Below, piece by piece: positions 31,581-40,510 of a stretch of DNA of 64,000 nt; positions within the stretch are counted from its first letter, which is position 1, and each line of letters begins with the position of its first letter. The notes under the pieces are model-generated. The model was not told where the DNA came from. It ran no database searches and worked only from the letters and a program-made list of their open reading frames with translations. A program made the translations under genes and the position numbers. This DNA is from Nonomuraea harbinensis (GTDB taxonomy: Bacteria; Actinomycetota; Actinomycetes; Streptosporangiales; Streptosporangiaceae): assembly GCF_019396385.1 (NCBI RefSeq), contig NZ_JAHKRN010000010.1:124001-188000 (forward strand), in the 5' to 3' direction.

Positions 31581-33268
31581 TGACGCCGCGCGAGAACGGC
31601 GCCGACCCGATCACCACCGAGGTCGTCCGGCATGCGCTGGAGACCATCGCCGAGGAGATGGGCACCGCGCTGCGCCGCACCGCGCTCAGCGTGGTGGTCA
31701 AGGACATGCGCGACTACTCCTGCGCGCTGTTCGACGCCCGGGGGCGGATGCTCGCCGCCGCGCTCGACATCCCGAGCCTGCTCGCGTCCATGGCACCGGC
31801 ACTGCGCGCCTGCCTGGACAAGTGGGGTGAGGACATCCATCCCGGGGACGTCTTCATCAACAACCATCCCTACCTGGGCGCCTGCCAGACCAACGACATC
31901 AACATCTTCGTCCCGGTCTTCGACGCCGCCGCGACGCTCGTCGGGTTCACCGGCGTCATCGCCCACCACGCCGACTGGGGCGGGCGCACCCCCGGCACGG
32001 CCGCGGCCCGGTCGGAGTCGGCGTACGAGGAGGGCGTGCTCCTCCCGGCGCTGAAGGTGGAGGTCAAGGGGGTTCCCGAGCGGGGCCTGCTGGACATCAT
32101 CACCGCCAACACCCGTCACCCGGCCCAGAACCACGGCGACCTGCGGGCGCAGATCGCGGCGGCCCGCTCCGGCGCCGGCCGGTTCGCGGGCCTGGCCGGG
32201 AAGTTCGGCACCGGCCTGCTGCTCGACACGTTCGAGGAGCTGTTCGCCTACACCGTGCGGCGGACCCGCGCGGAGATCGCCAAGCTTCCGGACGGCGACT
32301 ACACGGCGGAGGGCTGCCTGGACAACGACGGGCTCGACCTCGACGCCCCGGTGAGGATGGTCGTCAAGGCGGTGATCTCGGGCGAGGAGATCCACTTCGA
32401 CTTCACCGGCTCCGACCCGCAGATGCGCGGCGGGATGAACATCCCCGACTCGACCCTGCGCTCCGTGGTGCACTATGCGGTGAAGTGCCTGATGCCCTCC
32501 GACGTGCCGTTCAACGAGGGCTCGCTGGATCCGGTCTCCTTCCACGCGCCCCGCGGCACTGCGGTCAACCCCGAGTTCCCCGCCGCGGTCGGGGACCGGC
32601 ACCTGGCCTCGCAGCGCCTGGCGTCCATCGTCACCCGGGCGCTGGCCGCGGCGGCGCCGCACCGCGCGTCCGCGGAGTGGTTCGTGGGCTGGCCGGTGCT
32701 CATCTGCGAGTCCCGCTCCCCCAAGTCGGGAGACGGCGTGGTCCTGCTGGCCAACGTCGCCGGCGGCGCGGGCGCCTGCGTGGACCACGACGGCGCCGAC
32801 GCCCTCGACGTGCACATGGCCAACTGCCAGCTGATCCCGGCCGAGGTGATCGAGTCCTCCTACGAGCTGCGGGTGGAGCGGTACGCGCTCATCCCCGACT
32901 CGGGGGGCGCCGGCCGTCACCGGGGCGGGCTCGGCATCCGGGCCGACTACCGCAACATCTCCAGCGAGCCGCTGGGCTTCCTGTCGGAGGCCGAGCAGAC
33001 CCGGCCGGAGTTCGCGCCGCAGGGGCTGACCGGCGGCCGGCCGGGGATGCCCGCGTCGCTGGCGCTGATCCACGAGGACGGCACCGAGACCGCGCTCCCC
33101 TCCAAGGGCCAGGGCTCGGCCCTGCCGGGTGAGATCGTCAGCCTGCGCGCGGGCGGCGGCGGCGGTTACGGCGACCCGGCCGAGCGCCCGGCCGAGCTGG
33201 TCGAGGCCGACCTCAGGGACGGCCGGATCACCGCGGCGGGCGCGGCCGCCTACGAGAGGACGCGCTGA
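31577..33268 (+). CDS. hyuB: Hydantoinase/oxoprolinase subunit B (HyuB family)
   Basis: Partner of HyuA, 563 residues. Motifs in order are DPITTEVVRHALETIAEEMG, VVVKDMRDYSCALFD, GDVFINNHPYLGACQTNDI, GVIAHHADWGG, NDGLDLDAPV, DFTGSDPQMRGGMN and the C-terminal GGGGGYGDPAER. The start is the ATG in the ATGA overlap; a second ATG follows directly (31580), and GGAGG (31571-31575) fits that one slightly better. The Asn/His-rich NNHPY motif is the usual metal or active-site region of the family. Confidence 0.92.
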   Translation: MMTPRENGADPITTEVVRHALETIAEEMGTALRRTALSVVVKDMRDYSCALFDARGRMLAAALDIPSLLASMAPALRACLDKWGEDIHPGDVFINNHPYLGACQTNDINIFVPVFDAAATLVGFTGVIAHHADWGGRTPGTAAARSESAYEEGVLLPALKVEVKGVPERGLLDIITANTRHPAQNHGDLRAQIAAARSGAGRFAGLAGKFGTGLLLDTFEELFAYTVRRTRAEIAKLPDGDYTAEGCLDNDGLDLDAPVRMVVKAVISGEEIHFDFTGSDPQMRGGMNIPDSTLRSVVHYAVKCLMPSDVPFNEGSLDPVSFHAPRGTAVNPEFPAAVGDRHLASQRLASIVTRALAAAAPHRASAEWFVGWPVLICESRSPKSGDGVVLLANVAGGAGACVDHDGADALDVHMANCQLIPAEVIESSYELRVERYALIPDSGGAGRHRGGLGIRADYRNISSEPLGFLSEAEQTRPEFAPQGLTGGRPGMPASLALIHEDGTETALPSKGQGSALPGEIVSLRAGGGGGYGDPAERPAELVEADLRDGRITAAGAAAYERTR

Positions 33269-33269
33269 C

Positions 33270-33740
33270 ATGGCGGCCGGGTTCCTGGGCGTGGCGCACG
33301 TCGGGATCGTGGTCGACGACCTGGAGGAGGCCGTCGCGGCCACCACGCCCGTGGCCGGCGGGTGGAGCGACATCCTGGAGTGGGACACCGTGGTCCGCTT
33401 CCCCGACGGCTCGCGCGAGCAGCGTCCGGTACGGTTCGTCACCGCCGCGAGCGGGCCCGCCCACGTCAAGATGATCGAGTCGGCCGAGGGCAGCGTCTGG
33501 GCCCCCACCGGCGGGGTGCAGCAGCTGCACCACCTCACCTACTGGGTGCCGGACATCGAGGAGGCCACGGCCGGGCTCCTGGCGACCGGCAGGTACCGCG
33601 TCGAGGCCGACGGGCTGGAGCCTGACGACAGCGTCCGGTTCCGCTACCTGCTCAACGACCTCGGCCTGCGGATCGAGCTCGGACTGCTGGCCAACAAGCC
33701 CGGCTTCGACAGCTGGGCGGCGGGCGGCGAGCACGCCTGA
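33270..33740 (+). CDS. VOC (glyoxalase/bleomycin-resistance fold) protein
   Basis: A 156-residue protein of two beta-alpha-beta-beta-beta units. It starts GVAHVGIVVDDLEEAVAAT, with a potential metal ligand His in AHVGIVV. A second His stretch is QQLHHLTYWVPDIEEA, and the distal IELGLL contains the usual Glu. The order resembles methylmalonyl-CoA-epimerase-like VOC enzymes and Glyoxalase_4. One base separates it from hyuB. It ends the operon just before a strong terminator. Possible roles are an epimerase, a lyase or dicarbonyl detoxification; none can be chosen from sequence. Confidence 0.82.
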   Translation: MAAGFLGVAHVGIVVDDLEEAVAATTPVAGGWSDILEWDTVVRFPDGSREQRPVRFVTAASGPAHVKMIESAEGSVWAPTGGVQQLHHLTYWVPDIEEATAGLLATGRYRVEADGLEPDDSVRFRYLLNDLGLRIELGLLANKPGFDSWAAGGEHA

Positions 33741-33748
33741 CCGCGCCC

Positions 33749-33778
33749 GGGGCCCGGCGGAGATCTCCGCCGGGCCCC
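33749..33778. terminator. Bidirectional terminator between the operon and its LacI repressor
   Basis: A perfect 15+15 base palindrome (arm GGGGCCCGGCGGAGA less its outer pair; full arms 33749-33763 and 33764-33778) starts 9 bases after the VOC stop and ends 10 bases before the LacI stop. It serves both converging transcripts. Confidence 0.85.
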
Positions 33779-33787
33779 CGCACGTTC

Positions 33788-34870
33788 TCAGACGGCCGCC
33801 ACCGACTCGCGGACCAGGAACGACGTGGGCAGCTCGATGAGCTCGGGCGGGCCCTCGTCGCCGTTGAGCCGGTCGATGAGCTTGCGGGCCGCCCTGGCCC
33901 CGATCTCGTGCACCGGCTGCTCGATGACGGTGAGGGCGGGCCGGACCAGCGTGGTCCAGTCGAGGTTGTCGAAGCCCACGAACGACAGGTCACGCGGCAT
34001 CTCGATGTCGAGCTCGCGCACGGCCTGGTAGGCGCCGAGCGTCATCATGTTGTCGGTGGTGACCAGGGCCGTCGGCCGGGCCGGCGAGGCCAGCAGGCGC
34101 CGGGTGGCCTCGGCCGCGCCCTCGACGTCGTAGCCGCCCGTCCGGCCGACCAGCGACGGGTCCACCTCCACCCCGGCGTCGCGGTGGGCGCGCAGGTAGC
34201 CGAGCAGCCGGGCGGCGCTGGCGTTGATCTCCCCGCGCAGGCGGTCGAGCCCTGGACGGAGCAGCGTGGCCCAGTCGGCCTCGCGCTCGATGCGCAGCTC
34301 GGTCAGGATGCCGATGCGGCGGTGGCCGTGGCTCAGGAGGTAGGTCACGGCCTCCCGCATGGCCGCGACGTCGTCGACGGTGACCGCGTCGGCCCCGACG
34401 GCGCTGCTCGGCCGGTCGAAGAGCACCACGTGCTTGCCGTGCGACCGGACCGCCCGCAGGTGCTCGACGTCGCCGACGTCGGCGGTGGCGACGATCAGGC
34501 CGTCGACCTGCTTGTCGATCAGCAGGTTGACGGCCTCCCGCTCGCTGCGGACGTCCTCGTCGGTGTTGGTCAGCAGGATGCTGTAGCCCGACTTCCTGGC
34601 CTCGTCGGTGATGCCGCGCACCACGCCGGAGAAGAACGGGCTGCTGATGTCGGCGCACACCACGCCCAGGGTGTCGGTGCGCCGGGTCACCATGCTCCTG
34701 GCCACGCTGTTGGGCCGGTAGCCCAGGGTCTCGATCGCGTCGAGGACGCGCTTCCGCGTCGCCTCGCTGAACCGGCCGTAGTTGCCCAGCACGCGGCTCG
34801 CGGTGGAGGTGGACACCTTGGCCAGCCTTGCCACGTCGTGGATCGTCGGAGGCTGAGCGGATGAGGCCAT
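33788..34870 (-). CDS. LacI-family repressor, likely regulator of the Amadori-product operon
   Basis: A 360-residue regulator. The N-terminal helix-turn-helix and hinge read TIHDVARLAKVSTSTASRVLG and YRPNSVARSM. A periplasmic-binding-like sensor domain follows (TLGVVCADISSPFFSGVVRGI; VDGLIVATADV; PTALVTTDNMMTLGAYQA; LSFVGFDN). It is convergent with the operon, next to it and flanked by a shared terminator. An operator-like sequence overlaps its own translation start, matching one before the operon, so it probably represses both. The inducer would be the glycated substrate or an intermediate. No ribosome site precedes the ATG, so the mRNA may be leaderless. Confidence 0.93.
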   Translation of the reverse strand: MASSAQPPTIHDVARLAKVSTSTASRVLGNYGRFSEATRKRVLDAIETLGYRPNSVARSMVTRRTDTLGVVCADISSPFFSGVVRGITDEARKSGYSILLTNTDEDVRSEREAVNLLIDKQVDGLIVATADVGDVEHLRAVRSHGKHVVLFDRPSSAVGADAVTVDDVAAMREAVTYLLSHGHRRIGILTELRIEREADWATLLRPGLDRLRGEINASAARLLGYLRAHRDAGVEVDPSLVGRTGGYDVEGAAEATRRLLASPARPTALVTTDNMMTLGAYQAVRELDIEMPRDLSFVGFDNLDWTTLVRPALTVIEQPVHEIGARAARKLIDRLNGDEGPPELIELPTSFLVRESVAAV

Positions 34871-34886
34871 GAGGGAACGTTATCGC
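34871..34886. promoter_or_regulatory. Autoregulatory LacI-type operator
   Basis: Read on the minus strand, GCGATAACGTTCCCTC sits directly before the repressor ATG. Fourteen of 16 bases equal operator 2 of the operon read the same way (GCGAGAACGTTCCCGC). Binding here would block the repressor's own transcription start or initiation region. Confidence 0.65.
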
Positions 34887-34931
34887 AGCTTGAGAGCCGG
34901 AGGCCACGGGCCGGAACCCGTGGCACTCCCG

Positions 34932-35108
34932 TCAGTCGTCGTCCTGGTCGGCCTCGTCCCACGCCTTGTTGCGCTCGGCCGCGCGCTGCAGCGCCCCGGC
35001 AGCCTCCTGCTCGGTCGCGTACGGGCCCATCCGGTCCTTGTTGGGGCAGCCCACGTCGGGCTCGACCCGCATGTGCTTGAGGCAGAACCACCACTGGCCA
35101 TCGGTCAT
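34932..35108 (-). CDS. Small conserved hypothetical protein, 58 residues
   Basis: A short ORF with protein-like features, translating as MTDGQWWFCLKHMRVEP, then DVGCPNKDRMGPYATEQEA and a tail rich in acidic residues (AWDEADQDDD). I recall a family of small actinobacterial proteins with the same WxFCLKHxxVE...GCPxKDRxGPY pattern, usually of unknown function. The Cys-His-Cys pattern (FCLKHMR, GCPNK) could bind zinc. It lies between the LacI repressor and map, divergent from map by 32 bases. Confidence 0.75.
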   Translation of the reverse strand: MTDGQWWFCLKHMRVEPDVGCPNKDRMGPYATEQEAAGALQRAAERNKAWDEADQDDD

Positions 35109-35140
35109 GAGGTCGATTCTGCCCCGTAGACTCAGGTTTC

Positions 35141-35989
35141 ATGACGACACTGCTCCAGCCCGGCCGAATTTCGCCCATGCGAAAGGTTCCCGCCCACATC
35201 GAGCGGCCGGAGTACGTCGGCAAGAAGCGCCCCAAGACCGGCGAGTCCGACGTGAAGACCCCCGAGATCATCGAGCGCATGCGGGTCGCGGGCCGCATCG
35301 CCGCCCAGGCGCTCGAAGAGGTCGGCCGGAACGTGCGGCCGGGCGTCACCACCGACGAGCTCGACCGCATCGGCCACGAGTTCCTCGTCGACCACGGCGC
35401 CTACCCGAGCACGCTCGGCTACAAGGGCTACCCCAAGTCGCTGTGCACCTCGATCAACGAGGTGATCTGCCACGGCATCCCCGACGACACCGTGCTGCGC
35501 GACGGCGACATCGTCAACGTCGACATCACCGCCTACATCGGCGGCGTCCACGGCGACACCGACGCCACCTTCCTGGTCGGCGAGGTAGACGAGGAGTCGC
35601 GGCTGCTGGTCGAGCGCACCCGCGAGGCGATGATGCGCGCCATCAAGGCCGTCGCGCCGGGCCGCCAGCTCAACGTGGTCGGCCGGGTGATCGAGGCGTA
35701 CGCCAAGCGGTTCGGCTACGGCGTGGTGCGTGACTTCACCGGCCACGGCATCGGCACCAGCTTCCACTCCGGCCTGATGGTGCCCCACTACGACGACCCG
35801 TCGCTCCGGGTCGAGCTGGTGCAGGGCATGACGTTCACCATCGAGCCGATGCTGACGCTGGGCACGATCGACTACGACATCTGGCCCGACAAGTGGACCG
35901 CGGTGACCAAGGACCGCAAGCGCACGGCACAGTTCGAGCACACGATCGTGGTCACCGCCACCGGCAGCGAGATCCTCACCGCGCCTTAG
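35141..35989 (+). CDS. map: Methionine aminopeptidase, type I
   Basis: Removes the initiator methionine from nascent proteins. The 282-residue enzyme has the five metal ligands in family order: [20 protein letters not shown] (two Asp), [11 protein letters not shown] (His), TFTIEPML (Glu) and AQFEHTIVV (Glu). It carries an N-terminal extension of about 40 residues before the core ([15 protein letters not shown]), as in the MapB-like actinobacterial form. Housekeeping gene; its 3' end overlaps the convergent HATPase gene by 14 bases. Confidence 0.96.
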   Translation: MTTLLQPGRISPMRKVPAHIERPEYVGKKRPKTGESDVKTPEIIERMRVAGRIAAQALEEVGRNVRPGVTTDELDRIGHEFLVDHGAYPSTLGYKGYPKSLCTSINEVICHGIPDDTVLRDGDIVNVDITAYIGGVHGDTDATFLVGEVDEESRLLVERTREAMMRAIKAVAPGRQLNVVGRVIEAYAKRFGYGVVRDFTGHGIGTSFHSGLMVPHYDDPSLRVELVQGMTFTIEPMLTLGTIDYDIWPDKWTAVTKDRKRTAQFEHTIVVTATGSEILTAP

Positions 35990-36380
35990 GCACGACCCCC
36001 GTCACGGTGGTGCCCTCGCCGGGCACGCTGTTGACCGACAGCGACCCGCCGGCCTCGCCCAGCGCCGCCCGCATGCGGGCGATCCCGCGGCCCGCCCGCG
36101 AGAGATCGAAGCCCCTGCCGTGGTCGCTGACCGTCATCCGCAGACCGCCGCGGCCCACCGTGACGGCGATCGACACCGTCGTGGCCTCGCTGTGCTTGTG
36201 CACGTTGTCGAGCGCCTCGGCCAGCGCCTCCAGAACCCCCTTGGCGACCCGCGGCCGCACGTCGGCCGCGGGCAGCGCCCACACCTCCACCGCGATCCCC
36301 GTACGCCGTGACCATTCGGCCAGGTTGCCCTCAAGGGCTTCGGCCAGGCTTTCACCCCCGCGCATGCGCGTCACTTCCAT
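35976..36380 (-). CDS. Stand-alone HATPase_c protein (histidine-kinase C-terminal domain only)
   Basis: A 134-residue protein that is essentially one GHKL ATPase domain of the NarL-kinase type. The N-box is [21 protein letters not shown], the G1 box SDHGRGFD, the G2 region [16 protein letters not shown] and the last box [10 protein letters not shown]. There is no membrane segment and no phospho-accepting His domain. It may be a kinase remnant, or a partner or modulator that works in trans. The ATG at 36380 has GGAG five bases upstream; the longer open frame up to 36512 shows no homology. Confidence 0.75.
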   Translation of the reverse strand: MEVTRMRGGESLAEALEGNLAEWSRRTGIAVEVWALPAADVRPRVAKGVLEALAEALDNVHKHSEATTVSIAVTVGRGGLRMTVSDHGRGFDLSRAGRGIARMRAALGEAGGSLSVNSVPGEGTTVTGVVPKAR

Positions 36381-36410
36381 CACCGCTCCACGCCTTCCTG
36401 AGGCCCGAGC

Positions 36411-36432
36411 GCGCCGGCTCCACCGCCGGCGC
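36411..36432. repeat. Inverted repeat downstream of the CopD-CtaG gene
   Basis: GCGCCGGC (36411-36418), a 6-base loop and GCCGGCGC (36425-36432) form a strong GC hairpin. It sits between the CopD-CtaG stop and the HATPase gene on the same strand and might attenuate or end the copper operon transcript. The rest of this 165-base gap shows nothing else. Confidence 0.4.
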
Positions 36433-36545
36433 CGAAAGCGCGGAGCGCCACCCCCCACGGCAGGCTCGCGCCACCCCCTATCGGGAAAGGCTACCCGCCG
36501 TGCCGCCGTCACACCGGGCGAAGATAGCAGGCCCTGCCTGAACGG

Positions 36546-38516
36546 CTACTCGCGTTTGTCGAGCTCGTTGAGCCTGGCCAGATAGTCGTTGTACGAGGTG
36601 AGCTCCGGATCGCCGGAACGCGCCGCGGACCGGTCGTCGCGCCGGGCCTTGCGGTCCTCGCTGCGGTACCACTGCACCGCGATGGCCAGCAGCACCATGA
36701 GGGTCGGGATCTCCCCGAACCCCCACGCGATCGCGCCGCCGTTCTGCTGCTCCTGCAGCAGCGGCCCGCCCCAGGACCGGTCGAGCTGTTCGTACCAGCC
36801 GGGCGCGATGAGCGTGCCGGTCATCATCAGCGCGATGCCGAAGAACGCGTGGAACGGCATGGTGACGAACAGCAGCAGCAGCCTGCCCACGTACGGGAGC
36901 TGGTGAGGGCCGGGGTCGACCCCGATGACCACCCAGAAGAACAGGCACCCGCTGACCAGGAAGTGGAGGATCATGAGGATGTGGCCGAGGTGCTCCTCCA
37001 TGGCGGCCTCGAACAGCGGCGTGAAGTAGAGCGCGTAGGTGGACGCGATGAAGATCGCGGTGGCGATGCCCGGATGGGTGACGACGCGCGCGTAACCACT
37101 GTGCAGGATCGCCATCAGCCACTCGCGCGGCCCCCGGTCGCCGCGCCGGGCGGCGGGCTTGAGCGCGCGCAGCGCGAGCGTGACGGGGGCGCCGAGCACC
37201 AGGAAGATCGGGACGATCATGGCCAGCGTCATGTGCTCGATCATGTGCACGTCGAACATGACCTTGGCGTACCGCGCCACGCCGCTCTGGGTGGTGAACA
37301 CCAGGATGGCCACGCCGGCGAACCACGACGCGGTGCGGCCCCACGGCCAGGCGTCGCCGCGCCGCCGCATCCGTACGACGCCCGCGCCGTACAGCCCGGC
37401 CAGGATCGCGGCCAGCAGCGCGAAGAACAGGTCGAACCACCACAGCGAGAGGATGTTCGCGGCCGAGATCGGCGGCGGGACCGGGTGGCCGAGGAGGTCG
37501 AAGGCGCGGTCGGCGGGCAGGCTGACCGGCGGGGGCGGGGTGCGCGACAGCGCCACCGCCAGCCCGATCGTCGCCAGCATGAGCATGAGCTCGCCGGCCG
37601 CGAGCCGGGCGAACGCGCGCGGGCGGCCCGCGCCGAGGTCGGCGAGCGTGCGCTGGCGGTGCCACCAGCCGACGTAGCCGAGCAGCACGAACGCCACGGT
37701 CTTGGCCACGATGAGCACGCCGTAGCTGGACGTCCACAGGTCGGACAGCGACGTGAGCCGCGCGAGCGTACTGAACACGCCCGACATCCCCACGCCGATG
37801 TAGACCCACAGCGCCATCCGCGAGAAGCGGGAGGCCGCCACGTCGAGCTGCGGCCGCTTCAGCGCGGCGTGCAGGGCCAGCACGGCCAGCCCGCCCACCC
37901 ACAGAGCCAGCGTCAGCAGGTGGAGGGTGACCGAGGTGATGGCCAGGCCGTGGTTGGGCGAGGAGGCGGAGTGGCCGGTGAGCGCCGGCGGCATCAGCGT
38001 GACCAGCGCGAGCACCAGCAGCCCGGCCGCAGCCCCGGCGGTGATGACGCCGCGGGAGAACAGCGCGATCGACAGCCCGAACAGCACCACGAGGGTGAGC
38101 GCGATGCCGGGGCTCTCCTGGGTGGCGAAGCCGACCAGGAAGTTGCGGTTGAGGATCTCGGGGACCGAGCGCGCCCACACGTCGGAGACGCTGAAGACCA
38201 TGGTGAGGAAGGCCGCACCCGCCCAGGCGAGCCCCGCCCAGGAGGCGGCCCGCAGGTAGCCCTGCGCGGTCTTGCCGAGCACGCCCTTGTCGTTGGGCAG
38301 CAGCAGGGCGGCGGCCAGCAGCAGGCCGACCGTGGCGACGCCCGCGACGTCCATGGCCAGCTTGGAGACCGGCAGCCCCCAGCGGGTCACGACGCCTGAC
38401 GAGGGCACGCCGAGGATGATCCTGGGGAACGCCGCGCCTCCGGCGATCATGGCGATCACGAGGGCGGCGATCGCCGCCCCGGCCGCCGCCAGCGCGAGAC
38501 GCGCGGCTCTGGTCAC
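36546..38516 (-). CDS. CopD-CtaG fusion: copper-transport domain plus cytochrome oxidase assembly domain
   Basis: A 656-residue membrane protein with about 15 or more hydrophobic segments. The first half is CopD-like (VFSVSDVWARSVPEIL; VTLHLLTLALWVGGLAVLALH, with His residues in the membrane; STLARLTSLSDLWTSSYGVLIVAK). The second half is the CtaG (Caa3_CtaG) domain with FDVHMIEHMTLAMIVPIFLVLGAP, HSGYARVVTHP, FLVSGCLFFWVVIGVDP and FHAFFGIALM. It likely moves copper for periplasmic-side enzymes such as cytochrome c oxidase. The GTG start overlaps the copC stop by four bases (GTGA), so CopC delivers to it. Confidence 0.9.
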   Translation of the reverse strand: MTRAARLALAAAGAAIAALVIAMIAGGAAFPRIILGVPSSGVVTRWGLPVSKLAMDVAGVATVGLLLAAALLLPNDKGVLGKTAQGYLRAASWAGLAWAGAAFLTMVFSVSDVWARSVPEILNRNFLVGFATQESPGIALTLVVLFGLSIALFSRGVITAGAAAGLLVLALVTLMPPALTGHSASSPNHGLAITSVTLHLLTLALWVGGLAVLALHAALKRPQLDVAASRFSRMALWVYIGVGMSGVFSTLARLTSLSDLWTSSYGVLIVAKTVAFVLLGYVGWWHRQRTLADLGAGRPRAFARLAAGELMLMLATIGLAVALSRTPPPPVSLPADRAFDLLGHPVPPPISAANILSLWWFDLFFALLAAILAGLYGAGVVRMRRRGDAWPWGRTASWFAGVAILVFTTQSGVARYAKVMFDVHMIEHMTLAMIVPIFLVLGAPVTLALRALKPAARRGDRGPREWLMAILHSGYARVVTHPGIATAIFIASTYALYFTPLFEAAMEEHLGHILMILHFLVSGCLFFWVVIGVDPGPHQLPYVGRLLLLFVTMPFHAFFGIALMMTGTLIAPGWYEQLDRSWGGPLLQEQQNGGAIAWGFGEIPTLMVLLAIAVQWYRSEDRKARRDDRSAARSGDPELTSYNDYLARLNELDKRE

Positions 38517-39118
38517 GGCTGCTTCTTCTTCCTGGCGCTCAGGAGGAACCCGATGCCGATGCCGACGAGCGCGCCGACCACGATCAGGAGCCAGACCGGG
38601 AAGGTGGCGGCGTCGCTCTCGGCGGACACCTCCTCGGCGGGCTGGGCCTCGGCCGGCTCGGTGGCGGTGGGGGCCGGCTCCGCGCTGGTCGCCTCGGCCG
38701 TCGGCGCCGCGGACGCGCTCTCCGTCTCCGTGGGAGTCGCCGTCGGCGACGGGCTCGCGCCCTTGACGGTGAACGGGATCTCGCCCTCGATCGGGTGGCC
38801 GTCGGACGAGACGACCCGGTAGGCGATGGTGTAGTCGCCGTCGGGCAGCTCGCCCTTCAGCGCCTGCTTCACCTTCACCCCGTCGAGCTCCGGGTCGCCG
38901 GCCTGGTGCTGGGTGTCACCCGGCCCGCGTACGCTCACGAAGGGCATGCGGATCTTGCCGGTGAACTCCAGCGTGATCTCGTCCACGGACTCGACCGTGG
39001 CGTCCTTGGCGGGGTCGCTGCTCTTGAGCGCGTCGTGAGCCAGAGCCGGCCCGGCGGTGACGAGGACGAGCAGCGTGGCGAGGATCGCGGTGAGGGCCGC
39101 GAGCGGGGAACTCTTCAT
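38513..39118 (-). CDS. CopC-domain copper-binding membrane-anchored protein
   Basis: A 201-residue exported protein. The signal peptide (MKSSPLAALTAILATLLVLV) is cleaved before HDALKSSDPAK; an N-terminal His after cleavage is the typical CopC copper ligand. The CopC beta-barrel (ITLEFTGKI, DYTIAYRVVSSDGHPIEGEIPFTV, with the second His in SDGHPIEG) is followed by a Thr/Pro/Glu/Ala-rich linker. One C-terminal membrane segment (FPVWLLIVVGALVGIGIGFLL) and a basic tail end the protein. It is coupled to the CopD-CtaG gene. Confidence 0.92.
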   Translation of the reverse strand: MKSSPLAALTAILATLLVLVTAGPALAHDALKSSDPAKDATVESVDEITLEFTGKIRMPFVSVRGPGDTQHQAGDPELDGVKVKQALKGELPDGDYTIAYRVVSSDGHPIEGEIPFTVKGASPSPTATPTETESASAAPTAEATSAEPAPTATEPAEAQPAEEVSAESDAATFPVWLLIVVGALVGIGIGFLLSARKKKQP

Positions 39119-39163
39119 GGCGCCTTCAAGGCTACCGAGCACCCCGCCCGGTTCGTACCCCGA

Positions 39164-40447
39164 TCAGAGACCCGCGCAGGCGAGCGCCCGCTGGTAGGCC
39201 TCGACGCTGGCCTCGGCGTCGCCGATCTCGTAGAGCGTCTCCGCCGTGGCGTACCACGCGCCGGCCGAGAGGAAGGACGGCGGGACCGAGTCGAGGGCGT
39301 CGCGGATCGTCCGCAGGTGCCTGTCGGCCTCGGCGGCCTCGCCGCGCACGCTGTGCGCCCGCCCCAGCAGCAGGTGCGTCTGCGGCACCTGGGCGACGGC
39401 GGCGCCGGACAGCAGGCCGCCGGCGGTGTGGGCGTGCTCCAGGGCCCGGTCGAGGCCGCCGGTCATGAACTCGACGTGGGCCAGCTCGGTCAGCGCCCGC
39501 GCCCGGTCGGTCACGCTGGTGGAGCTCTGCTCCTGGTCCCTGATGGCGCGGTTGACGTGCTCCAGGAGCGAGGCCGCCTCCTCGGGCTGCACGCGGCGCC
39601 GCAGCTGGACGTACGCGACCCGCATCATGGCGAGCAGGCGCGGGTGACCGGACTCGGCCACCAGCGCCAGGGCCCGCTCGGCAAAGACGAGCGCCTCCTC
39701 CCGGTGGCCGGTGTAGTCGGCCGCGAAGGCGGCGTTCCAGTTGGCCGCGGCCATGGCGCGCGGGGAGCCGAGCGCGTCGGCGGCGTTGAGCAGCTCGGCG
39801 GCGAACTGCCGGGCGCGCAGGTGGTCGCCGCGCACGAAGTAGGCCGCCAGCAGGGTGGCGCCCAGCTCCACCAGCAGGTCGGACCACGCGGGCCGGTTGG
39901 CGCCGCCCAGGATGCGCTCGCCGATCTCGACGGCCTCCACGAGCCGGTTGCTCTGCCGGTAGACGCGGCACAGGGCGATGGCGATCTCGATCCGGCGCTC
40001 GGCGGGGACGTCCTCGCCCTGCAGCCGCTGCAGGATGGCGATCGCCTCGTCGCTGTCGCCGCACGCCTCCGTGGCGAGGGCCAGCCCGAATTCGGTGTCT
40101 TGACGAAGCTCGGTCAGACCTGTCAGGTTGTTGTCCGCGAGCAGCTCGGTGAAGCGGTTGCGGGCCTCGGCGACCTCGCCGTTCTCCAGCGCGATCCGGG
40201 CATAGCCGAGCGAGAGTTCGATGTCCTCCATCTGCTCGGCCGTCACACCGTTGATCAGATAGGAGAGCGAGCAGTCCAGTTTCTGGGCCAGCAGCTCCAG
40301 GACCGCCGGCGTGGGAGTACGCTTGCCACTCTCGATCAAGGAGACGTAACTGTCAGACAACTCGGGGTGCGCGAGCTGTGCCTGTGAGAGGCCGCGCTGC
40401 CGCCGCACCGTCTTGATACGGAGTCCGACTAGGTCAGATGTGGTCAC
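39164..40447 (-). CDS. XRE helix-turn-helix regulator with TPR repeats
   Basis: A 427-residue regulator. An XRE-type helix-turn-helix lies at residues 6-63 (LRIKTVRRQRGLSQAQLAHPELSDSYVSLIESG). About 350 residues of helical tetratricopeptide-like repeats follow (EIAIALCRVYRQSNRLVEAVEIGE; ALVFAERALALVAES; WYATAETLYEIGDAEASVEAY). This is the layout of RRNPP-type peptide-sensing regulators and of several Streptomyces developmental regulators. The GTG start at 40447 was chosen because upstream open sequence lacks homology. It is divergent across 63 bases from a 51-residue exported peptide gene, a candidate ligand. Confidence 0.88.
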   Translation of the reverse strand: MTTSDLVGLRIKTVRRQRGLSQAQLAHPELSDSYVSLIESGKRTPTPAVLELLAQKLDCSLSYLINGVTAEQMEDIELSLGYARIALENGEVAEARNRFTELLADNNLTGLTELRQDTEFGLALATEACGDSDEAIAILQRLQGEDVPAERRIEIAIALCRVYRQSNRLVEAVEIGERILGGANRPAWSDLLVELGATLLAAYFVRGDHLRARQFAAELLNAADALGSPRAMAAANWNAAFAADYTGHREEALVFAERALALVAESGHPRLLAMMRVAYVQLRRRVQPEEAASLLEHVNRAIRDQEQSSTSVTDRARALTELAHVEFMTGGLDRALEHAHTAGGLLSGAAVAQVPQTHLLLGRAHSVRGEAAEADRHLRTIRDALDSVPPSFLSAGAWYATAETLYEIGDAEASVEAYQRALACAGL

Positions 40448-40510
40448 GGTCGTCGCTCCCTGAAATGATAAGTTCCAAGCAAGTCCCGTAGATCCGCGAG
40501 GGAGATCCTC

